From the NCBI GenBank assembly GCA_003241215.1, contig QFOL01000212.1:1-6866 (forward strand): a stretch of 6,866 nt of DNA, given 5' to 3'. How positions within the stretch are numbered: the stretch's first letter is position 1; every line of letters begins with the position of its first letter. Both the position numbers and the translations under genes were made by a program. Below the pieces are notes generated by a model. That model worked only from the letters and a program-made list of their open reading frames with translations. It was not told the origin of the DNA and made no database searches. The DNA is from Agrobacterium fabrum. GTDB lineage: Bacteria > Pseudomonadota > Alphaproteobacteria > Rhizobiales > Rhizobiaceae. This document shows, one piece after another, positions 1-5,583 of this stretch.

Positions 1-32
1 TCTTCACGAGTCGCCCGGGCAAGAACCCGCCG

Positions 33-67
33 AAAAAAAATCGGCGGCGGGATGACCCGCCGCCGAT
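33..67 (-). terminator. Intrinsic terminator of idnD
   Basis: Bases 40-51 and 56-67 form a perfect 12-bp GC-rich stem with a 4-base loop (atga). Read on the minus strand the stem is followed at once by a run of eight T (the A-run at 33-40). It lies about 36 bases past the idnD stop codon and points the same way. This is a textbook rho-independent terminator seen directly in sequence. The octamer acccgccg occurs both at 25-32 and in the stem arm at 55-62, so an alternative weaker pairing (26-32 with 45-51) is also possible. Confidence 0.9.
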
Positions 68-102
68 CGAAACGTCGGCGCATTCGCGCGTAGAAACCTT
101 GC

Positions 103-1134
103 TTACGAAAAAGCGATCTGAACTTTCATCGCGCGGCTGCGGTCAGACGCGAATTCGAAGGCCGAGATGGCGTCGGCGAGATCGACGGTCTGGGTGATGA
201 ACGGCTTGACGTCGATCAGGCCCTTGCGCATCAATTCGACCCCGGTGGCGAATTCCTCGTGGAAGCGAAAGGAGCCGCGCAGATCCAGTTCCTTGGCGGT
301 AATCGCCATCATCGGCAGGCTCATATCGCCGCCGAGGCCGAGCTGGACGATGATGCCGCGCGGACGAAGCGCCGCAATACCGCCGGCAAGCGCCACGGCG
401 GCGCCAGAGCATTCATAGAGAACGTCGAAAGTCCCCTTGTTCGCACCATAGGCGGCAAGTGCGTCGGGCTCATCCTTGCTGTTGATGACACGATCCGCCC
501 CCGCCTCGCGCGCCTTGGCGAGCGTGAAATCGGAAAGATCGGTCGCGACGATCTCAGCCGCGCCGGCGCGGCGGGCAGCCAGAATGGAGAGGATGCCAAT
601 CGGGCCGCAGCCGGTGACAAGCACACGTTTTCCCAGCAAATCGCCGGCGCGGCGAGTGGTGTGCAGCGTCACCGCCAGCGGCTCCGCCATGGCCGCCTCA
701 CCGGCGCTGAGCCCATCGGCCGGCACGCATTGCAGGGCGTCCGCCACCAGAACCTCACGGAAAGCGCCCTGAATATGCGGGAAAGTCATGGCGCTGCCAT
801 AAAAGCGCATGTTGAGACACTGGTTGTGCAGGCCTTCCTGGCAGAAACGGCAGGTTCTGCATGGGCGGGACGGTGAAACGGCGACCAGACCGCCGACCTT
901 CAGCCCTTCCACGCCCTCGCCCAGTTCTTCGATGACGGCGGAGACCTCATGGCCGAGCACCATGGGTTCACGAAGCCGCACCGCGCCGAAACCGCCATGA
1001 TTGTAATAATGCAGATCGCTGCCGCAAATTCCGCCACGGACCAGACGAAGCCGCACTTCTCCCGGCCCCGGCGCTTCCTCGGGCCGCTCCTCGATGCGCA
1101 CATCCTTTGCCCCATGGGCAACAATCGCTCTCAT
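103..1134 (-). CDS. idnD: L-idonate 5-dehydrogenase (zinc-dependent MDR)
   Basis: Cytoplasmic zinc-dependent alcohol dehydrogenase of the medium-chain family, 343 aa. It is predicted to oxidise L-idonate to 5-keto-D-gluconate with NAD(P). Seen: RGGICGSDLHYY with catalytic-zinc Cys37, His62-Glu63 in the VLGHE motif and Glu151 in AEPLAV; structural-zinc cysteines 92, 95, 98 and 106; Rossmann glycine motif GCGPIG at 175-180; and Asp199 at the end of the second beta strand, which suggests NAD preference. From memory, stretches such as MRFYGSAM, FPH, QCVP and LRGSFRF match E. coli IdnD closely, which sets it apart from sorbitol/xylitol dehydrogenases. The ATG at 1134 has GGGAG six bases upstream (1141-1145 on the complement). 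It is divergent from idnO and ends at its own terminator. Substrate is inferred; a related polyol or aldonate is the main alternative. Confidence 0.93.
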   Translation of the reverse strand: MRAIVAHGAKDVRIEERPEEAPGPGEVRLRLVRGGICGSDLHYYNHGGFGAVRLREPMVLGHEVSAVIEELGEGVEGLKVGGLVAVSPSRPCRTCRFCQEGLHNQCLNMRFYGSAMTFPHIQGAFREVLVADALQCVPADGLSAGEAAMAEPLAVTLHTTRRAGDLLGKRVLVTGCGPIGILSILAARRAGAAEIVATDLSDFTLAKAREAGADRVINSKDEPDALAAYGANKGTFDVLYECSGAAVALAGGIAALRPRGIIVQLGLGGDMSLPMMAITAKELDLRGSFRFHEEFATGVELMRKGLIDVKPFITQTVDLADAISAFEFASDRSRAMKVQIAFS

Positions 1135-1271
1135 AAATATCTCCCGTTCGACATCGCACCTGAGCGGCGCGACAAATAATCCGCATCCCTGTCACAGCCG
1201 CCTGCCGTGCATTTGCACATCGTGCGGCCTCCCCGCCCGCCCGATCCGTACCGAAACCGGGCGTTTAAGCC

Positions 1272-1277
1272 TTGACA
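1272..1277 (+). promoter_or_regulatory. Candidate -35 box of the idnO promoter
   Basis: The hexamer TTGACA is an exact match to the sigma-70 -35 consensus, preceded by C as in many rhizobial promoters. No good -10 follows: ATGAAT or TGAATG at 1294-1300 has the right spacing but matches TATAAT poorly. A start site near 1306 would fall inside the palindrome at 1298-1313, the usual layout for a repressed promoter. The -10 and start site are inferred. Confidence 0.5.
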
Positions 1278-1297
1278 TCCACGTCTGAAAGGGATGA

Positions 1298-1313
1298 ATG
1301 TTATCGATAACAT
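1298..1313. promoter_or_regulatory. Perfect 16-bp palindrome, LacI/GntR-type operator
   Basis: ATGTTATCGATAACAT equals its own reverse complement over all 16 bases and has the central CG typical of LacI-family operators. Its half-site ATGTTA/TAACAT resembles, from memory, the E. coli GntR/IdnR operator that controls gluconate and idonate genes. It lies 20 bases past the -35 box and about 40 bases before the idnO start, so a bound repressor would block transcription initiation. It could also influence the divergent idnD. The regulator gene is not in the window. The palindrome is observed; its function is inferred. Confidence 0.72.
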
Positions 1314-1343
1314 AAACCTGTATGAATGCAATGTCGAGAGACT

Positions 1344-1348
1344 GGAGG
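1344..1348 (+). promoter_or_regulatory. Ribosome binding site that fixes the idnO GTG start
   Basis: GGAGG lies five bases before GTG at 1354. The frame is open upstream to an ATG at 1294, but that start has no comparable site and the extension would translate the operator palindrome. The GTG start also gives the normal SDR N-terminus. Confidence 0.8.
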
Positions 1349-1353
1349 AAACA

Positions 1354-2109
1354 GTGGGCCTTAAATTTTTCGATCTTTCCGGCCGCCGCGCCCTGATCAC
1401 GGGTTCGTCCCAGGGCATCGGCTTCGCGCTGGCGCAAGGGCTGGCGGAAGCGGGAGCGGAAGTGGTGCTGAACGGGCGCGACGAGGCGAAGCTTAAAGCT
1501 GCCGCCGCCGGCATCAAGGGTGCGAAAACGCTTGCTTTCGACGCCACCGATCATCAAGCGGTGCGCAAGGCCATCGACGGTTTCGAGGCGGAAGTCGGCC
1601 CCATCGATATTCTGGTCAACAATGCCGGCATGCAGCACCGCACGCCGCTCGAGGATTTTCCGGCGGATGCCTTCGAGCGCCTGCTGCAGACCAACATCGC
1701 TTCGGTGTTCCACGCCGGACAGGCTGCGGCGCGCCATATGATCGGCCGCGGCCGTGGCAAGATCATCAACATTGCCAGCGTGCAGACCGCCCTTGCCCGC
1801 CCCGGCATCGCGCCCTACACCGCCACCAAGGGCGCTGTCGGCAACCTGACGAAAGGCATGGCGACGGACTGGGCCAAATACGGCCTGCAGTGCAACGCCA
1901 TCGCACCCGGCTATTTCGACACGCCGCTCAACGCGGCCCTGGTGGCGGACGAGACCTTCTCGACATGGCTTGAAAAGCGCACGCCGGCCGGCCGCTGGGG
2001 CAAGGTCGAAGAGCTTGTCGGCGCCTGCATCTTCCTGTCGTCCGATGCCTCGTCCTTCGTGAACGGACATATTCTCTATGTCGACGGCGGCATCACCGCT
2101 TCGCTTTAA
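1354..2109 (+). CDS. idnO: Gluconate 5-dehydrogenase / 5-ketogluconate reductase (SDR)
   Basis: Classical short-chain dehydrogenase, 251 aa from the GTG start, the normal length for the family. It is predicted to interconvert 5-keto-D-gluconate and D-gluconate in the cytoplasm, the step after IdnD. Seen: cofactor motif TGSSQGIG at 16-23; NGR at 40-42, whose Arg suggests NADP(H) preference; NNAG at 89-92; and the catalytic tetrad Asn114, Ser142, Tyr155 (YTATK) and Lys159, followed by PGYF at 185-188. The segments NNAGMQ, KGAVGNLTKGM, IAPGYF and KRTPAGRWG, and the end FVNGHILYVDGG, match E. coli IdnO closely from memory. It diverges from idnD, sits behind a likely repressed promoter, and is followed eight bases after its stop by a hairpin terminator. 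Exact sugar acid is inferred. Confidence 0.92.
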   Translation: MGLKFFDLSGRRALITGSSQGIGFALAQGLAEAGAEVVLNGRDEAKLKAAAAGIKGAKTLAFDATDHQAVRKAIDGFEAEVGPIDILVNNAGMQHRTPLEDFPADAFERLLQTNIASVFHAGQAAARHMIGRGRGKIINIASVQTALARPGIAPYTATKGAVGNLTKGMATDWAKYGLQCNAIAPGYFDTPLNAALVADETFSTWLEKRTPAGRWGKVEELVGACIFLSSDASSFVNGHILYVDGGITASL

Positions 2110-2117
2110 AAACACCG

Positions 2118-2150
2118 AAACCGGATGGCCGGCTGCGGCTATCCGGTTTT
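2118..2150 (+). terminator. Hairpin terminator between idnO and the reductase gene
   Basis: Bases 2118-2131 pair with 2136-2149 into a 14-bp stem with a single G-T wobble (2127/2140) and a 4-base loop. The 3' arm ends in TTTT (2147-2150). It begins eight bases after the idnO stop. The T-run is short, so termination may be partial and leave some read-through to the next gene. The outer arm also has an A-run before it, so it could work weakly in the other direction. Confidence 0.68.
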
Positions 2151-2185
2151 GAACCGACGACACCACGACACTTTGGGAGGAGGCC

Positions 2186-3088
2186 GTGAACACCATGACC
2201 GAGAAGAACAAAGTCGCCCTGATCGGCGCCGGCGCCATGGGCGGGGCGATCGGCACACGGCTCATCGAGACCGGCAATCAGTTGTCGGTTTTCGATCTGG
2301 ATGCGGAAAAGGTGGCGGCGCTGACGAACCTCGGCGCGCAAAGCGCGGATACGGCGGCGGAAGCGGCTTCGGTTTCCGATGTGGTCATCCTCAGCCTCAA
2401 TTCGCCGAAAATCGTGCGCATCGCCGTCTTCGGCAAGGATGGCGTCGCGGCGGGGGCGAAGCCCGGCACGCTTATCATCGACATGTCCTCCATCGACCCG
2501 GAAGCGACGAAGGAACTGGCGGCCGATGCCGCGGAAAAGGGCCTGCGCTGGGTGGACAGTCCCCTCTCAGGTGGTGCGCCCAAGGCGCTCATCGGACAAT
2601 TAACGCTGATGGCCGGCGGCAGCGAAACGGATGTGGCCGATGCGCATCGCGTGCTGCGGCATGTGGCCAGCAATTATACCCACATGGGACCCTGCGGCGC
2701 GGGGCAGACGACGAAACTCATCAACCAGGTTCTGTGCGGGCTGAACTTCCTTGCGGTGGCGGAAGCAACCCAGCTTGCGCTGGATGCCGGCGTCGATGCC
2801 GCCAAAATACCGCAGGCGCTGAAGGGCGGCCGCGCCGACAGCGCCATCCTGCAGGAATATATGCCGCGTTATGTGGCGAAGGATTACCGCCGCACCGGCC
2901 GCATCGACAATATGGTGAAAGACCTCAACGGCGCGCAGAATCTCGCCCGGCGCACCAACACGGCCATGCCGCTGACGGCGGTTTGCGCCGAGGTGCACCG
3001 CATGCTGACGGCGGCAGGGCTGGGTGGCGAGGATCAGGCCGCGCTGATGGAGTTTTTCAGCGGCGCGAAGCGAAGCTTTCCGGACTGA
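2186..3088 (+). CDS. NAD(P)-dependent beta-hydroxyacid dehydrogenase (GarR/GlxR/HIBADH family)
   Basis: Cytoplasmic 2-hydroxy-3-oxopropionate reductase / 3-hydroxyisobutyrate dehydrogenase-type enzyme, 300 aa, normal for the family. Seen: N-terminal Rossmann motif GAGAMG at 14-19; Asp37 after the second strand, which suggests NAD(H); the substrate-site motif DSPLSGGAPKA at 124-134; catalytic Lys177 and Asn180 in GQTTKLINQ; and KDL at 245-247 in the helical C-terminal domain. Sections such as AKPGTLIIDMSSI and the C-terminal RID-KDL region resemble E. coli GarR (tartronate semialdehyde reductase). GTG 2186 is chosen because GGGAGG (2175-2180) is five bases upstream; ATG 2195 is a possible start three codons in. 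It follows idnO with a terminator between, so expression may be only partly linked. The substrate cannot be read from sequence; a carbonyl acid from idonate/gluconate breakdown is an inference. Confidence 0.9.
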   Translation: MNTMTEKNKVALIGAGAMGGAIGTRLIETGNQLSVFDLDAEKVAALTNLGAQSADTAAEAASVSDVVILSLNSPKIVRIAVFGKDGVAAGAKPGTLIIDMSSIDPEATKELAADAAEKGLRWVDSPLSGGAPKALIGQLTLMAGGSETDVADAHRVLRHVASNYTHMGPCGAGQTTKLINQVLCGLNFLAVAEATQLALDAGVDAAKIPQALKGGRADSAILQEYMPRYVAKDYRRTGRIDNMVKDLNGAQNLARRTNTAMPLTAVCAEVHRMLTAAGLGGEDQAALMEFFSGAKRSFPD

Positions 3089-3147
3089 TTTTCCCGGCGG
3101 ACATGGAATGGCAGGAGCCTGTTGATACGGCCCCTGCGAACCATTGC

Positions 3148-3235
3148 GAAATTGTCCTTCAGCGAAGATGATCGGGCGAGTCGGCACGGTAATTGCCCCG
3201 ACGACCGCAGAGGCATGCATGCAAAGGACAATTTC
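3148..3235 (+). promoter_or_regulatory. Leader inverted repeat overlapping the epimerase ribosome site
   Basis: GAAATTGTCCTT (3148-3159) is the exact reverse complement of AAGGACAATTTC (3224-3235). The right arm contains AAGGA, the probable ribosome site of the epimerase gene ten bases before its ATG. The 64-base loop includes a small GTCGG/CCGAC hairpin and the 10-bp palindrome gcatgcatgc (3213-3222). In RNA this long-range stem could mask the ribosome site. The repeat is observed; regulation is inferred. Confidence 0.4.
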
Positions 3236-3238
3236 CCG

Positions 3239-4222
3239 ATGACACCCTCCACCACAGGCACGGGGATTGCCGGTCTGACCGTTTCCGGAAACGGTTTCAC
3301 TGCCGAAATCGCTTATGAGGGCGCGACGCTTCTAAGCTGGCGGCCGGTCTCTGCCGATGGCGGCGAAGGCGAAAATCTTGTCGACGGATATTCGACGCCT
3401 GCCGAAATGCAGTCGCAAAACGGCGTGAGAAACGGCATTCTCGCGCCCTTCACCAATCGCATCCCGGATGGTCGGTTCAGTTTTGGCGGGCAGATGCACC
3501 ACATTGAGCCGGTGCTTGCCCATGAAGCCCTCGTCTTCCACGGATTTGCCAGAGCCCTGCCCTTCGTCCTTGCGCAGTCTTTCGAGAAAAACGGCGCTCG
3601 TGTCGTCATCTTCCGCACCGAAATAGCGCCTGCGGATTTTAAGGGTTATCCCTACCGTCTCGCCATTGAGGTGGAATATCGCTTCTCCGGCCATGAGGTC
3701 GCCATCGACATACGCGGCATCAGCAGCGACGACCGGCCCCTGCCTTTCGCCGCCGGCTGGCATCCCTATTTCCGCCTGCCCGGCACGACGTCTATCGACG
3801 ATCTTCTCCTCACGCTGCCCTCGCGAACGGCGATTGAAACAGACGAAGACCTGATCCCCCTGCGTAACCCAGAGGGCGGGATGGTCAAACGGGACGACAC
3901 CCGTTTTCTCTTTGCACCGCTGGCCGGCCATGTGCTCGATGTCTGCTTCACCGATCTGATTGCATCCGAAAACGGGCTTTACGAGACGAGGCTCGAAAAC
4001 CGGCACGACGGTTCGAGCCTGACGGTATGGCAGGAGCGCGGGCACATGCATCTCTTCACCGGCGACACGCTGGCCCGTGACAGGCGATACTCCATTGCGC
4101 TCGAACCGGTGGAAACGCCCACCAACGCCTTCAACCAGCCGGAACTTGCGGATGCGATTACGCTGCAACCAGGCGAGACGCGAAGCTTCCGCTTCGGCGT
4201 CCGTTTCGAGGCGGCACGCTGA
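3239..4222 (+). CDS. Aldose 1-epimerase-like protein (galactose mutarotase fold)
   Basis: Cytoplasmic mutarotase-superfamily protein, 327 aa, predicted to interconvert the alpha and beta anomers of an aldose or a related sugar. Seen: NGVRNGILAPFTNRI at 61-75, which is the family substrate loop; His101 in FHGFAR and His175 in GWHPYF, matching the catalytic/binding histidines of GalM; and Glu289 in SIALEPVETPTNAF, the likely catalytic base. There is no signal peptide. The ATG at 3239 is preferred because AAGGA lies ten bases upstream; in-frame starts at 3215 and 3122 exist but lack a well-spaced ribosome site. It lies 150 bases after the reductase gene on the same strand and converges on the Lrp-type gene with an 18-base gap. 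It may serve the idonate/gluconate genes or be independent. Sugar specificity is unknown; YeaD-like hexose-6-phosphate epimerases share this fold. Confidence 0.86.
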   Translation: MTPSTTGTGIAGLTVSGNGFTAEIAYEGATLLSWRPVSADGGEGENLVDGYSTPAEMQSQNGVRNGILAPFTNRIPDGRFSFGGQMHHIEPVLAHEALVFHGFARALPFVLAQSFEKNGARVVIFRTEIAPADFKGYPYRLAIEVEYRFSGHEVAIDIRGISSDDRPLPFAAGWHPYFRLPGTTSIDDLLLTLPSRTAIETDEDLIPLRNPEGGMVKRDDTRFLFAPLAGHVLDVCFTDLIASENGLYETRLENRHDGSSLTVWQERGHMHLFTGDTLARDRRYSIALEPVETPTNAFNQPELADAITLQPGETRSFRFGVRFEAAR

Positions 4223-4240
4223 TCAAGGTTCCATGATCGC

Positions 4241-4702
4241 TCAGATATGCGTCGTCGGCAGCGATGACGACAGCTTCACCGTCTCCATGGATATATAGGC
4301 GGACATGTCGTAAAGCTGGACGCGGCGCAGGATCTGCTTGTAGACCGTGTCGTAATATTCGACATTCGGCAGCACCAGTTTCAGGATATAGTCGAAATTC
4401 CCGGTCAACCGGTGAACCTCGACGATTTCGGGTATGGTGCTGACGGCCGCATGAAACTTGTCCAGCCAGTCCTCGGCATGCAGGCCGGTCCTCACCAGCA
4501 GAAAAACCGTAGTCGGCAGATTGATCTTTCGCCGGTCGAGCAGCGCCATCGTGCCCGTCACATAACCTTCCGCCCGCAGCCGCGTGATGCGGCGGGAACA
4601 GGCGGATAACGACAGGGAAACCTCCTCCGCGATATCGGCGAGCGGGGTTTCGGCATTCTCCTGGAGAATCGCAAGGATTCGGCGGTCGCGGTCGTCAATC
4701 AT
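4241..4702 (-). CDS. Lrp/AsnC-family transcriptional regulator
   Basis: DNA-binding regulator, 153 aa, the usual length for the family. Residues 1-48 form the winged helix-turn-helix: [10 protein letters not shown], then [19 protein letters not shown], then LRAEGYV. The C-terminal effector/oligomerisation (RAM) domain runs from about 65 to 145 and carries the typical [11 protein letters not shown] segment. The ATG at 4702 is chosen because most family members begin Met-(Leu/Ile)-Asp-x-x-Asp-Arg; a GTG five codons upstream (4717) is possible, and neither has a clear ribosome site. It diverges from the racemase gene. Lrp-type proteins often control a divergent neighbour and bind an amino acid, so control of the racemase-amidotransferase pair is the natural inference. 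The effector is not known. Confidence 0.9.
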   Translation of the reverse strand: MIDDRDRRILAILQENAETPLADIAEEVSLSLSACSRRITRLRAEGYVTGTMALLDRRKINLPTTVFLLVRTGLHAEDWLDKFHAAVSTIPEIVEVHRLTGNFDYILKLVLPNVEYYDTVYKQILRRVQLYDMSAYISMETVKLSSSLPTTHI

Positions 4703-4746
4703 CCGTAAAGGATGCACCAGTTAACGAAACTACGCAACCAATTTGC

Positions 4747-4786
4747 GGCATGTGCATAAAAAGCGCCTTGCGCTTGCACATATGCC
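4747..4786. promoter_or_regulatory. Interrupted dyad in the Lrp-racemase intergenic region
   Basis: GGCATGTGCA (4747-4756) is matched by TGCACA-ta-TGCC (4775-4786). Nested inside is AAGCGC-ctt-GCGCTT (4761-4766 and 4770-4775). The dyad lies 45 bases upstream of the regulator start and 84 bases upstream of the racemase start, which suits a shared operator for the Lrp-type protein. A smaller inverted repeat, AAAACG-catgc-CGTTTT, follows at 4801-4817. The symmetry is observed; function as an operator is inferred. Confidence 0.45.
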
Positions 4787-4836
4787 CGGAAATCCCCGTA
4801 AAAACGCATGCCGTTTTCGTGACAGCGATGGCATCC

Positions 4837-4843
4837 TTATATT
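4837..4843 (+). promoter_or_regulatory. Possible -10 element of the racemase gene
   Basis: TTATATT provides TTATAT or TATATT, close to the rhizobial and sigma-70 -10 consensus, and would place a start site near 4850, about 20 bases before the ATG. No convincing -35 hexamer sits 16-18 bases upstream; GTGACA at 4819-4824 is a good hexamer but too close. An activator at the upstream dyad could compensate. Confidence 0.25.
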
Positions 4844-4869
4844 CAATCAAACTTGATAAGGGGAAAGTT

Positions 4870-5583
4870 ATGAAACGGATCGGCCTGATCGGCGGCATGA
4901 GCTGGGAATCCACCGCAACCTATTATCGCATGATCAACGAGGCCGTGCGCGACAGCCGCGGCGGGCTGGTTTCGGCCGACATCGTCATGCATTCGCTTGA
5001 TTTTTCCGAGGTCGTCGCCCTGCAGAAGGCCGATCGCTGGGATGAAGCCGGTGCGCTTCTGGGTGCGGCCGGCGCGCGCCTTGCCAATGCCGGCGCTGAT
5101 TGCGTGCTGATCTGCACCAACACCATGCATCTCGTCGCGGACACCGTGGAGAGGATGTCCGGCGTGGCGCTGATCGACATCATCGACGAAACCGCCGCAG
5201 CCCTGAAGGCGGACGGACGCCGCAAGCCGCTTCTGCTCGCCACCCGCTACACGATGGAACATGGCTTCTACACCGACCGCATGCGCCGCCACGGCGTCGA
5301 CGTTGTCGTGCCCGACGCGGAAGACAGAGCTGCGATCCACGACATCATCTTCGGCGAACTCTGCCAGGGCGAGATCAAGTCCTGCTCGCGGGAACGCTAT
5401 CTCGCCGTCATCGAGAAGGCCCGCGCGCTCGGCGTCGATTCCGTCATTCTCGGCTGCACCGAGATTTCGCTGCTGATCGACCCCGATGCCCTGCCGCTGC
5501 CGGGTTACGATTCGACCGCCATTCACGCGAAGGCCGCCGTCGGCTTCGCGCTCGGAAACAAGGCTTTCGACAGAGCCGCATGA
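4870..5583 (+). CDS. Aspartate/glutamate racemase-superfamily amino acid racemase (YgeA-like)
   Basis: Cofactor-independent racemase of the Asp/Glu racemase superfamily, 237 aa, cytoplasmic. Seen: N-terminal IGLIGGMSWEST at 4-15; the first catalytic cysteine, Cys82, in CTNTMH; ATRYTMEHGFY at 124-134; and the second, Cys196, in GCTEISLLI. Both cysteines of the two-base mechanism are present, so it should be active. It resembles E. coli YgeA throughout from memory (GGMSWES, CTNTMH, TRYTME, IIFEELC, GCTEI). YgeA is reported as a broad racemase favouring homoserine. ATG 4870 has AAGGGGA five bases upstream (4858-4864); an in-frame start at 4750 would run through the intergenic dyad and is rejected. 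It diverges from an Lrp-type regulator, and its TGA directly abuts the next ATG. The substrate amino acid is not determined. Confidence 0.91.
   Translation: MKRIGLIGGMSWESTATYYRMINEAVRDSRGGLVSADIVMHSLDFSEVVALQKADRWDEAGALLGAAGARLANAGADCVLICTNTMHLVADTVERMSGVALIDIIDETAAALKADGRRKPLLLATRYTMEHGFYTDRMRRHGVDVVVPDAEDRAAIHDIIFGELCQGEIKSCSRERYLAVIEKARALGVDSVILGCTEISLLIDPDALPLPGYDSTAIHAKAAVGFALGNKAFDRAA

Noticed and set aside
259..876. Long plus-strand open frame (205 codons) opposite idnD
   Set aside because: It lies wholly antisense to a gene with full zinc and cofactor motifs; long antisense frames are expected in GC-rich DNA, and its translation shows no recognisable domain.
1294..1353. N-terminal extension of idnO from ATG 1294
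   Set aside because: It would translate the operator palindrome, lacks a ribosome site, and adds residues absent from SDR N-termini; GTG 1354 has GGAGG at ideal spacing.
1192..2277. Minus-strand open frame (361 codons) opposite idnO
   Set aside because: It is antisense to idnO and to the intergenic operator and terminator; the composition is a shadow of the SDR gene and there is no coherent protein family signal.
2125..3171. Plus-strand open frame (348 codons) overlapping the reductase in another frame
   Set aside because: Its Gly/Arg-rich translation is the typical out-of-frame shadow; the overlapping frame has all beta-hydroxyacid dehydrogenase motifs and a strong ribosome site.
4750..4869. 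N-terminal extension of the racemase from 4750
   Set aside because: It runs through the intergenic dyad and the -10-like element; ATG 4870 has a good ribosome site and gives the family N-terminus MKRIGLIGGMSWES.
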